From: UBA1672 sp964352375
GTDB lineage: Bacteria > Pseudomonadota > Alphaproteobacteria > Micavibrionales > Micavibrionaceae
DNA length: 9,113 nucleotides
NCBI GenBank assembly: GCA_964352375.1
Contig: CAYGSA010000075.1
Span: 1 to 9,113 of the forward strand
Direction of reading: 5' to 3'
Below, one piece after another: positions 1 through 5,846 of the stretch (position 1 is its first letter; each line of letters begins with the position of its first letter). Below the pieces are notes generated by a model that saw nothing but the letters and a program-made list of their open reading frames with translations, was not told the origin of the DNA and ran no database searches. A program made the translations under genes and the position numbers.

Positions 1-1
1 C

Positions 2-442
2 GTTAATACAGACTGGTTCAAAGACCATGACGACACACCTTTCGATGTAAGTGAAGGGGGTGAATTTTCAGGAAAAAGTAAAAAGAGGCTTCTTTTAGTT
101 GATGATAGTCCCTTTTTCCGCAATATGCTGACCCCGCTGCTCAGTGTTGCCGGTTATGAGGTTACGTCTCTTGAGGGGCCAACGGATGCCTTGAAAATGT
201 GCGAGGATGGCGTGACGTTTGATGTTATCATCAGTGACATAGAAATGCCTGATATGACAGGATTTGAATTTGCGAAAATTGTGAAAATGCCTGACAGTAA
301 ATGGCTTGATACGCCGATGATTGCTTTATCTTCTCATGCAACACCGCAAGATATTGCGCGAGGTAAGGAGGTTGGCTTTACTCAGTATGTCGCAAAATTT
401 GATAAAGATACTTTACTAAATACACTGTCTCAAACAGTTTAA
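2..442 (+). CDS. cheA: Hybrid chemotaxis histidine kinase CheA, C-terminal receiver domain (5' partial)
   Basis: The frame is open from the first bases and ends at TAA 440-442, so this is the 3' end of a gene starting outside the window. About 27 linker residues, polar and Asp/Gly-rich, precede a complete receiver (REC) domain. It has the acidic pair in LLLVDDS, a phosphoacceptor Asp in SDIEMPDM (codon 236-238), a Ser at the switch position in IALSSHAT, and the conserved Lys in YVAKFDK. A short frame beginning at ATG 125 would lose the first strand and acidic pair, so it is not a separate CheY. Placement directly before cheW, cheY, cheB and cheR points to a CheA kinase with a fused receiver, an architecture known in alphaproteobacteria. 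The kinase domains are not visible, so the CheA identity is an inference from context. A fused receiver is usually a phosphate sink or an intramolecular regulator of the kinase. Confidence 0.85.
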   Translation, partial: VNTDWFKDHDDTPFDVSEGGEFSGKSKKRLLLVDDSPFFRNMLTPLLSVAGYEVTSLEGPTDALKMCEDGVTFDVIISDIEMPDMTGFEFAKIVKMPDSKWLDTPMIALSSHATPQDIARGKEVGFTQYVAKFDKDTLLNTLSQTV

Positions 443-467
443 ACATACTATTGGAAGGACTTATGTC

Positions 468-917
468 ATGAATGATGACGATGATTTACGCACCAAAGAT
501 TATTTAATTGTTTCAATTGCGGATCAGCGTTTTGGTATTCCAGTATTACAAGTTCAAGATGTTTTGAGACAGCAAAATGTTACACGCATTCCTCTTGCCT
601 CTGCTGAAGTTGCTGGTTCTTTGAATTTGAGGGGGCGTGTTGTTACGGCTATTGATGTTCGGCGGCGTCTGGGTTTGCCCAATAACGATAATCAGGCAAC
701 GATGAGCGTTGTTGTTGAACACGACGATGAATTGTTTAGCCTTATTATTGATGAAGTTGGAGATGTTGTCAGCTTTAAAGATCAATTTTTTGAAAAGAAT
801 CCTGGAACTCTTGATCCGACATGGCGTGATATTTCTACAGGCATTTATCAATTAGACGACAAGCTTATGATTGTCATGGATGTTTCTAAACTCCTTGAGA
901 ATATAGGCGGCGCATAA
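468..917 (+). CDS. cheW: Chemotaxis coupling protein CheW
   Basis: The 149-residue product is one CheW-like (SH3-type) domain, the usual length for the family. It is cytoplasmic and bridges chemoreceptors to the CheA kinase. Diagnostic segments are DYLIVSIADQRFGIPVLQVQ (residues 11-30), LNLRGRVVTAIDVRRRLGL (52-70), LIIDEVGDVV (92-101) and a final IYQLDDKLMIVMDVSKLL (126-143). The start at ATG 468 is supported by GGAAGG at 453-458 with a 9-base gap. An earlier ATG at 463 reads only Met-Ser-stop. The gene lies 25 bases after cheA and so is probably co-transcribed with it. The N-terminus begins with four consecutive Asp residues after MN, a small acidic tag not typical of the core domain. Identification is firm. 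Confidence 0.95.
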   Translation: MNDDDDLRTKDYLIVSIADQRFGIPVLQVQDVLRQQNVTRIPLASAEVAGSLNLRGRVVTAIDVRRRLGLPNNDNQATMSVVVEHDDELFSLIIDEVGDVVSFKDQFFEKNPGTLDPTWRDISTGIYQLDDKLMIVMDVSKLLENIGGA

Positions 918-918
918 T

Positions 919-948
919 TTATTATTAAACTGGTGTACAATTTATAAT
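919..948 (+). promoter_or_regulatory. Possible internal promoter upstream of cheY (weak)
   Basis: A perfect -10 hexamer TATAAT (943-948) lies 18 bases after TTATTA (919-924), which matches only three of six -35 positions. It sits in the 93-base cheW-cheY gap, the largest inside the operon. The gap is very AT-rich, so a chance match is quite possible. A 5-bp inverted repeat (GTGTA 933-937, TACAC 954-958) spans the -10. Confidence 0.25.
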
Positions 949-1010
949 TTATTTACACTTTAAAGGTATTTTCTTACTTAAGTATTTCTAAAACCGTTTA
1001 AGGGGACAAA

Positions 1011-1388
1011 ATGAAATCTTGTTTGATCGTTGACGATAGCCGCGTTGTTCGAAAAGTAGCGAGCCGTATTGCGCATGATTTAGGGTTTGAATGCCGTGAG
1101 GCGGAAGATGGACAGAAAGCTTACGAATCGTGCTCGGTGTCTATGCCTGATGCTATTATTCTGGATTGGAATATGCCTGTTATGAGTGGCATCGAATTTT
1201 TAGAAAAACTTCGCCTGATGGACAATGGCAATCACCCAATTGTTGTTTTTTGTACAACAGAAAATGATATTTCGCATATACAGCGCGCAATGCAGGCAGG
1301 GGCTAATGAATATATCATGAAGCCCTTCGATAGCGAGATTATCGAGTCAAAATTTATTCAAGTTGGTTTACTTGAGAGCAAAAAATAA
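1011..1388 (+). CDS. cheY: Single-domain response regulator CheY
   Basis: The 125-residue product is a stand-alone receiver domain, the normal CheY length. Phosphorylated CheY binds the flagellar motor switch and alters rotation. The sequence shows the acidic pair D8-D9 in LIVDDSR, phosphoacceptor D52 in ILDWNMP, switch Thr T82 in FCTTEND, aromatic Y101 and conserved K104 in EYIMKPF. There is no output domain. AGGGGA at 1001-1006 is a good ribosome binding site for ATG 1011. The gene lies between cheW and cheB in a standard chemotaxis operon, which supports CheY over a generic receiver protein. Because CheA also carries a receiver, this CheY may share phosphoryl groups with it. A CheY-like phosphate sink is the main alternative. 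Confidence 0.92.
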   Translation: MKSCLIVDDSRVVRKVASRIAHDLGFECREAEDGQKAYESCSVSMPDAIILDWNMPVMSGIEFLEKLRLMDNGNHPIVVFCTTENDISHIQRAMQAGANEYIMKPFDSEIIESKFIQVGLLESKK

Positions 1389-1393
1389 CATAC

Positions 1394-1418
1394 AATAAGA
1401 TGTACTTAATGTCTTATT
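1394..1418 (+). repeat. AT-rich inverted repeat between cheY and cheB
   Basis: AATAAGA (1394-1400) and TCTTATT (1412-1418) are perfect complements. With two G-U pairs and one more A-U pair the stem extends to ten pairs around the loop ACTTA. It has only one G-C pair and no following T-run, so it is not a convincing terminator. It may be an RNA processing or weak attenuation element, or chance. Confidence 0.3.
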
Positions 1419-1444
1419 CACAGTTTCTACTATAAAGTTAATAT

Positions 1445-2491
1445 ATGAGCATAGAGCCTAAAATATCAGTTGTCCTTGTCGACGACTCCAGTGTTATTCG
1501 TGGCGTTCTTAAACGCATTCTTGAGTCAGATTCTACCATCGAGGTTGTTGGGTCCGTTTCCAATGGTCAGATGGGCGTTACGATGGCGGCGGCTAAAAAG
1601 CCTGACGTTGTTATACTCGACGTTGAAATGCCTGTGATGGACGGATTGACGGCACTTCCTGAAATACTTAAAGCGTCTCCCGAAACAAAAATCATTATGT
1701 GCTCTAGCCTTACGGCAAAGGGCGGGGATATAACGATGAAGGCAATGGCTTTGGGTGCTGTTGAATGTCTTGTCAAACCGAGCAGTACACAGGAAACAGG
1801 GCCGGACTCTCCTTTTCAACGTGACCTGATTCATCTTATTAAAGGCTTAGGATTAAAGCCAAAACCGCTAGCTCGGGTTGTTGCTGAACCACTTATACCT
1901 GCTGCAACACCTAAATATACTGGCAAACCAGATATACTTGCTCTTGGAAGTTCTACGGGTGGTCCACAAGCTTTGTTTACAACATTGAAGAGTGTTGGAA
2001 AGCTTAATATTCCTATTGTTATCACACAGCATATGCCTGCAACATTTACAAAAATTTTGGCGGAACACATAACCCAGCAAACAGGGTTGACTTCTATGGA
2101 GGCTGAAGATGGGATGATTGTTGAGCCGGGTAAAGTCTATGTCGCGCAAGGCGGGAAGCACATGCTGTTTGAACGCTCTGGAACGCAGCTTACAATTAAA
2201 CTTGATGACGGGCCGATGGAAAATTTCTGTAAGCCTGCTGTTGATCCCATGCTACGCTCGCTTATTGGTATTTTCGGAAATCGTGTTTTATGCGCCATCC
2301 TGACAGGAATGGGGCATGATGGTCTGGATGGCGCCAGGCTCTTGACTGAGAAAGGCGGGCGTGTCATTGCTCAAGATGAGGCATCAAGTGTTGTTTGGGG
2401 CATGCCTGGAGCAGTTGCACAAGCTGGACTTGCATCGGAAGTCCTTCCCCTTGATCAAATTGGTGGATGGTTGAAGAAAGCATGCATATGA
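1445..2491 (+). CDS. cheB: Chemotaxis response regulator protein-glutamate methylesterase CheB
   Basis: The 348-residue product has the normal CheB layout. An N-terminal receiver domain (about 7-125) has acidic D13-D14, phosphoacceptor D59 in VILDVEMP and conserved K111 in CLVKPS. A linker of about 35 residues follows, then the methylesterase domain (about 162-346). The catalytic triad is visible as S170 in GSSTGGP, H196 in TQHMP and D292 in GMGHDGLDG. CheB removes methyl groups from, and deamidates, chemoreceptor glutamyl side chains; phosphorylation by CheA activates it. ATG 1445 has no clear Shine-Dalgarno sequence (the upstream bases are AT-rich), unlike its neighbours. However, the REC domain begins right after it and no better start exists. 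The gene is followed 34 bases later by cheR, its functional antagonist. Confidence 0.97.
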   Translation: MSIEPKISVVLVDDSSVIRGVLKRILESDSTIEVVGSVSNGQMGVTMAAAKKPDVVILDVEMPVMDGLTALPEILKASPETKIIMCSSLTAKGGDITMKAMALGAVECLVKPSSTQETGPDSPFQRDLIHLIKGLGLKPKPLARVVAEPLIPAATPKYTGKPDILALGSSTGGPQALFTTLKSVGKLNIPIVITQHMPATFTKILAEHITQQTGLTSMEAEDGMIVEPGKVYVAQGGKHMLFERSGTQLTIKLDDGPMENFCKPAVDPMLRSLIGIFGNRVLCAILTGMGHDGLDGARLLTEKGGRVIAQDEASSVVWGMPGAVAQAGLASEVLPLDQIGGWLKKACI

Positions 2492-2525
2492 GTAGACTTA
2501 ATAATTTAGGGGCTGGATAAGAGAT

Positions 2526-3362
2526 ATGAATATTGCGGACTTTGATATTTACAAAGATCTTCTGAAGGAGAAATCAGGGTTGGTTTTGTCACAAGACAAA
2601 GCCTACCTAATCGAATCACGTCTTAACCCTGTAGCAAAAAAATGGGGTTATGATGGAATTCCAGCTATGACACAAATTATGCGCGGTGTGCCTTCACCTG
2701 ATTTGGTGAATGATATTATTGAGGCGATGACAACGAACGAGACATCTTTTTATCGGGACAACACACCGTTTAATATATTTAAAGATCATGTGATTCCTTA
2801 TTATAAAAACAAGGCAGGACATCCTAAAAAGTTAAGGATTTGGTGCGCAGCAGCTTCAAGTGGGCAGGAGCCCTATTCCATTGCCATGCTGCTGAAAGAG
2901 GAAGCAGACTCATTGCCTGGTTGGAATTTTGAGATTATTGCAACAGACATATCGCACGAAATTCTTGAACAAGCTAAAACAGGCACATACACGCAGTTTG
3001 AAGTACAGCGCGGCCTGCCCATTACGCATTTGATGAAATATTTTACCCAAGATGGTGATAAATGGACAATTAATGACGATATAAAAAAGATGATCACGTA
3101 CAAATACTTCAACCTTCTTGATCCTATGTCTTCTCTGGGGCAATTTGATATTATATTTTGTCGTAATGTTTTGATTTATTTCGATCAGCCGACGAAAAAA
3201 GATGTTATGGAGCGTGCGCACAAACAACTTGTGGAAGATGGATTCTTCTTTCTTGGCGGTGCAGAAACCGTTTTGGGTATTACGGACGCATATGCTGCCG
3301 TGCCTAATAATCGAGGGCTTTATGCAAAAACTGGCAGCGAACATCTTGTGAAAGCTGCTTAA
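2526..3362 (+). CDS. cheR: Chemotaxis protein methyltransferase CheR
   Basis: The 278-residue product matches the usual CheR length. It uses S-adenosylmethionine to methylate glutamates on chemoreceptors, opposing CheB. An N-terminal helical domain (about 1-75) ends in the family signature TTNETSFYRD (69-78). The methyltransferase domain then shows a SAM-binding loop RIWCAAASSGQEPYS (104-118), acidic ATDIS (139-143) and the late motif FDIIFCRNVLIYF (207-219). The C-terminus stops shortly after the core at AKTGSEHLVKAA, with no TPR or other extension. GGATAAGAG just before ATG 2526 is only a modest ribosome binding site. It appears to be the last gene of the chemotaxis operon. Identification is firm. 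Confidence 0.97.
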   Translation: MNIADFDIYKDLLKEKSGLVLSQDKAYLIESRLNPVAKKWGYDGIPAMTQIMRGVPSPDLVNDIIEAMTTNETSFYRDNTPFNIFKDHVIPYYKNKAGHPKKLRIWCAAASSGQEPYSIAMLLKEEADSLPGWNFEIIATDISHEILEQAKTGTYTQFEVQRGLPITHLMKYFTQDGDKWTINDDIKKMITYKYFNLLDPMSSLGQFDIIFCRNVLIYFDQPTKKDVMERAHKQLVEDGFFFLGGAETVLGITDAYAAVPNNRGLYAKTGSEHLVKAA

Positions 3363-3380
3363 AAATTCCTCTGACGCCTA

Positions 3381-3409
3381 TTGTTTATAACGCTTTTTAT
3401 GCGTATAGT
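3381..3409 (+). promoter_or_regulatory. Predicted sigma70-type promoter for purH
   Basis: TTGTTT (3381-3386) and TATAGT (3404-3409) are separated by 17 bases. The -10 matches five of six consensus positions and the -35 three of six. It sits in the 71-base gap between cheR and purH, so purH can probably be expressed independently of the chemotaxis operon. The first transcribed base would be near 3416, leaving a leader of about 18 bases. A short ACGC/GCGT inverted repeat (3390-3393, 3401-3404) lies in the spacer and overlaps the first base of the -10. Confidence 0.45.
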
Positions 3410-3425
3410 CCGCGCCTGTAAAGAT

Positions 3426-3430
3426 AAGGA
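3426..3430 (+). promoter_or_regulatory. Ribosome binding site bearing on the purH start
   Basis: AAGGA lies only 3 bases before ATG 3434 but 9 bases before in-frame ATG 3440. Spacing favours 3440, which would shorten PurH by two residues (Met-Ser). The stretch AAGGACTTATG here is identical to the one before cheW (455-465), where the real start is also a second ATG 5 bases downstream of the first. Confidence 0.55.
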
Positions 3431-3433
3431 CTT

Positions 3434-5044
3434 ATGAGCATGAGCGAAATTTCTATCCCCCCTAAAAACGCACACCCCATCAAGCGCGCTCTGATTTCTG
3501 TTTCAGACAAAACTGGTATTGTAGAGTTTGCGCAAAAGCTTCAGGCACGCGGTGTGGCCTTACTCTCTACGGGGGGGACGGCGAAGGCGCTTAAAGATGC
3601 GGGGATTGATGTTCAGGATGTTTCTGACTTTACAGAGTTTCCAGAGATTATGGATGGGCGGGTTAAGACGCTGCACCCTAAAATTCATGGCGGTATTTTA
3701 GCCAAGCGTGATGATGATCTTCACCTTAAGGCCATGGAGGATCACGATATCCATAGTATTGATATGATTGTTATAAATCTTTATCCGTTCAACGAGACTG
3801 TCCAAAAAGGTTCGGATTTTTCCGAGTGTATCGAGAATATTGATATTGGTGGGCCTGCAATGATACGTGCGGCTGCGAAAAATCACGATTTTGTCGCTGT
3901 TCTCACTGATCCGAAAGATTATGAGCGCGTTCTTGCGGAAATGGACGAGCACGGCGGTGCGCTTTCATCTGGATTTCGTCAACGGCTTGCTTTCACGGCC
4001 TTCTCTTTGACTGCGACGTATGATTCAAATATTGCGGGTTGGTTCGCGGAACAGATGGATGAGGAAGCCCCGCGCCGCATAAGCTTTTCTGGTACGCTTG
4101 CACAAACTTTACGGTATGGTGAGAATTCACATCAAAATGCCTCGCTCTATTTGGTTGATCATGATGTGCGCCCGGGTGCGGCGCGAGCGGCTCAGGTTCA
4201 GGGGAAAGAGTTGTCCTATAACAATTTGAATGACACAGATGCCGCGTTTGCACTGGTCAGTGAATTTGATGCTCCGACTGTTGCGATTATAAAACATGCG
4301 AATCCTTGCGGTGTGGCAAGTGGTGAAACCGTTTTAGATGCTTATAAAAAGGCCTTGATGTGCGATCAAACCAGTGCGTTTGGCGGGATTATTGCCTTGA
4401 ACCGTACTTTAACAGCCGAACTCGCCTCTGCGATTGTTGAGAGATTTGTCGAGGTGATTATTGCTCCCGATGTTGAGGGGCAAGCGATTGAGGTTTTAAA
4501 AAAGAAAAAGAACATCCGTGTGCTGACTACGGGTGACATGGCACCTGCTGATGCTAAAACACGTCTTATAAAGCCTTTAATCGGTGGATTTTTAGTTCAG
4601 GATTCTGATTACACTGTTATTGACCCTGATAAACTCAAGACAGTTTCTGACCGCGAGCCAACAGAACAAGAGATGAATGATTTGCTGTTTGCCTTTACGG
4701 TCGCCAAGCATGTTAAGTCTAACGCCATTGTTTATGCGAAGGATTTATCAACTGTTGGGATCGGCGCAGGGCAGATGAGCCGCATCGATTCGACGCGTAT
4801 TGCCGCATGGAAGGCCCAAGAAGCGGCGAAGGATGCGGGATGGGGCGAGCCGCTTACGAAAGGGTCTGTTGTCGCGTCCGATGCATTCTTTCCCTTTGCG
4901 GATGGATTGATTGCGGCGGCGGAAGCTGGTGTCACCGCGGTGATTCAGCCCGGTGGCTCTATCCGTGATGAAGAGGTTATTGAAGCGGCCAATGCGCGTG
5001 GTTTGGCTATGGTGTTTACAGGCCTGCGTCATTTTAGGCATTAA
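3434..5044 (+). CDS. purH: Bifunctional AICAR transformylase / IMP cyclohydrolase PurH
   Basis: The 536-residue product catalyses the last two steps of de novo purine synthesis in the cytoplasm: formylation of AICAR with 10-formyl-tetrahydrofolate, then ring closure to IMP. The N-terminal cyclohydrolase (MGS-like) domain, about 16-150, shows ISVSDKTG (21-28), STGGTAK (45-51) and EIMDGRVKTLHPKIHGG (71-87). The C-terminal transformylase domain shows RYGENSHQ (227-234), SYNNLNDTDAA (261-271), catalytic Lys-His in IKHANPCG (K287, H288), and SDAFFPFADG near the end. It finishes in the typical QPGGSIRDEEVI...GLRHFRH. Length and all key motifs are intact. The start may be 3434 or, better spaced from AAGGA, 3440. 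It follows cheR but is functionally unrelated and has its own likely promoter. No clear terminator follows. Confidence 0.98.
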   Translation: MSMSEISIPPKNAHPIKRALISVSDKTGIVEFAQKLQARGVALLSTGGTAKALKDAGIDVQDVSDFTEFPEIMDGRVKTLHPKIHGGILAKRDDDLHLKAMEDHDIHSIDMIVINLYPFNETVQKGSDFSECIENIDIGGPAMIRAAAKNHDFVAVLTDPKDYERVLAEMDEHGGALSSGFRQRLAFTAFSLTATYDSNIAGWFAEQMDEEAPRRISFSGTLAQTLRYGENSHQNASLYLVDHDVRPGAARAAQVQGKELSYNNLNDTDAAFALVSEFDAPTVAIIKHANPCGVASGETVLDAYKKALMCDQTSAFGGIIALNRTLTAELASAIVERFVEVIIAPDVEGQAIEVLKKKKNIRVLTTGDMAPADAKTRLIKPLIGGFLVQDSDYTVIDPDKLKTVSDREPTEQEMNDLLFAFTVAKHVKSNAIVYAKDLSTVGIGAGQMSRIDSTRIAAWKAQEAAKDAGWGEPLTKGSVVASDAFFPFADGLIAAAEAGVTAVIQPGGSIRDEEVIEAANARGLAMVFTGLRHFRH

Positions 5045-5078
5045 GTCCTAAAACTAGTTGCGGTTTTGGTTAAAAAGC

Positions 5079-5108
5079 TTGCACTCCCCCTCCCTTCTGT
5101 TCTATACT
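5079..5108 (+). promoter_or_regulatory. Predicted promoter for the unknown gene cluster
   Basis: TTGCAC (5079-5084) and TATACT (5103-5108) are separated by 18 bases; the -10 matches five of six consensus positions and the -35 three of six. The spacer is pyrimidine-rich (CCCCCTCCC). It lies in the 128-base gap after purH. Transcription would begin near 5115, giving an untranslated leader of about 58 bases before the small frame at 5173. Confidence 0.45.
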
Positions 5109-5130
5109 TCAGGTAAGTAATTAGAAAAAG

Positions 5131-5145
5131 GCACAAAAAATGTGC
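5131..5145 (+). repeat. Short hairpin in the predicted 5' leader
   Basis: GCACA (5131-5135) and TGTGC (5141-5145) are perfect complements around an AAAAA loop. The hairpin lies between the predicted promoter and the first ribosome binding site. No T-run follows, so it is not a standard terminator for purH. It could stabilise the leader RNA or mark a protein-binding site. Confidence 0.35.
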
Positions 5146-5159
5146 TAAAATAAGGTGAT

Positions 5160-5165
5160 AGAGGA
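5160..5165 (+). promoter_or_regulatory. Strong ribosome binding site for the 24-codon frame
   Basis: AGAGGA with a 7-base gap to ATG 5173 is the best Shine-Dalgarno match between purH and 5247. Another match, AAGGTGA, starts at 5152. Both are positioned for ATG 5173 rather than for the longer gene at 5247, which is the main reason for proposing that the small frame is translated. Confidence 0.5.
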
Positions 5166-5172
5166 TTTATTG

Positions 5173-5247
5173 ATGACTCATAGTTCACAGTTATATGCTT
5201 ATGGTTCGTGCAAGATTATGTCTTGCGCGTGCTTGGGGTGTTTGTGA
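5173..5247 (+). CDS. Small cysteine-rich open frame, putative leader peptide (24 codons)
   Basis: ATG 5173 to TGA 5245-5247 encodes MTHSSQLYAYGSCKIMSCAC followed by LGCL. Four of 24 residues are Cys (13, 18, 20, 23), giving a C-x4-C-x-C-x2-C pattern at the C-terminus. A good ribosome binding site (AGAGGA, 7-base gap) precedes it. Its stop overlaps the next gene's ATG in the sequence TGATG, the classic arrangement for translational coupling. I do not recognise the peptide. It could be a regulatory leader whose translation opens the next start, a small metal- or redox-responsive peptide, or a chance frame. Such short frames arise easily by chance, so support rests on the ribosome binding site and the junction, both visible in the sequence. 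No homology can be tested here. Confidence 0.4.
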   Translation: MTHSSQLYAYGSCKIMSCACLGCL

Positions 5248-5846
5248 TGGGTCTTTTGGGTCGACTTTTTGGTTCAGCAGGCAAAGCTGCGGATAATGCG
5301 GTAGACAAAGTTGCTGGAGCAACAACAGAGGCCGTTACAGGCCAAAAGAGTTCTGGTGGCTCTGGTCTTTTTAACCTAGCTGCTTTGGGTGGAGCTGGTT
5401 TTGGTGCTTATAAGCTATACGAAAACTGGGATGATCCGAAGGTACAGGAGTTTTTTCAGGGAATCGTCGATTATTTTCAAGATTCTTATAACGATCCTGA
5501 CGGCCTGATTAATAAAGGTTTGGATTCGCCGCAAAGGGCTTTTAATTCCGCGAAAGACAAGGTTATTGCAAACCAAGATGCCATTCAGAATTTCCTTTTA
5601 CATGTTTTGTTGCCTGGATTTATAGGTGGTCGTTTACTTAGTGGCGTTCTCGGCACGAAAGGCGGTGCTACTGGCTTGGCCGTGAGCGTCGTTGGTGCGT
5701 TCCTTGCCGTGCAAACATGGAATAATCCGGATAAAGTTATGAGCTGGTTGCCTGGTGGTGATTCCCCAGCTTCATCGAGCAGAACCCTTGCCAGCTTTGA
5801 TGGCTTTGGCGATTCACCTGAATTTGATGCGCCGGAGAACGTGTGA
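5247..5846 (+). CDS. Unknown Gly-rich protein with two hydrophobic segments
   Basis: I do not recognise this 199-residue protein. The start at ATG 5247 is chosen over GTG 5208: GGGG at 5235-5238 is well spaced for it, nothing suitable precedes 5208, and ATG 5247 overlaps the preceding small frame. There is no signal peptide. The N-terminus (1-40) is a Gly/Ala-rich possibly amphipathic helix. Two Gly-rich hydrophobic segments lie at about 41-57 and 115-156, and each is followed by a similar motif: ENWDDPKVQEFF (59-70) and TWNNPDKVMSWL (157-168). This suggests an internal duplication of a membrane-type helix plus W-x-x-P-x-(x)-V tail. The C-terminus (170-199) is Ser/Asp/Pro-rich and probably disordered. 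There are no Cys residues. Its TGA overlaps the next gene's ATG (TGATG), so the two products are probably made together. A membrane-associated role is an inference. Confidence 0.8.
   Translation: MGLLGRLFGSAGKAADNAVDKVAGATTEAVTGQKSSGGSGLFNLAALGGAGFGAYKLYENWDDPKVQEFFQGIVDYFQDSYNDPDGLINKGLDSPQRAFNSAKDKVIANQDAIQNFLLHVLLPGFIGGRLLSGVLGTKGGATGLAVSVVGAFLAVQTWNNPDKVMSWLPGGDSPASSSRTLASFDGFGDSPEFDAPENV

Noticed and set aside
125..442. Independent CheY-like gene starting at ATG 125
   Set aside because: The same frame is open back to base 2 and the receiver's first strand and acidic pair lie upstream of 125, so this start would break the domain.
3390..3404. Purine-repressor-like operator (ACGC...GCGT) before purH
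   Set aside because: The arms are only four bases and the centre does not match the known enterobacterial PurR box; chance is likely.
5045..5075. purH terminator (AAAAC ... GTTTT)
   Set aside because: The stem is five pairs with one G-C and is not followed by a T-run; it is too weak to call.
5208..5246. GTG 5208 as the start of the 199-residue protein
   Set aside because: No ribosome binding site precedes it, and ATG 5247 has a well-spaced GGGG and a TGATG overlap. The 13 added residues could still be real but are less supported.
5843..5845. GTG 5843 as start of the 764-residue protein
   Set aside because: The adjacent ATG 5846 forms the standard TGATG overlap; starting one codon earlier is unnecessary.
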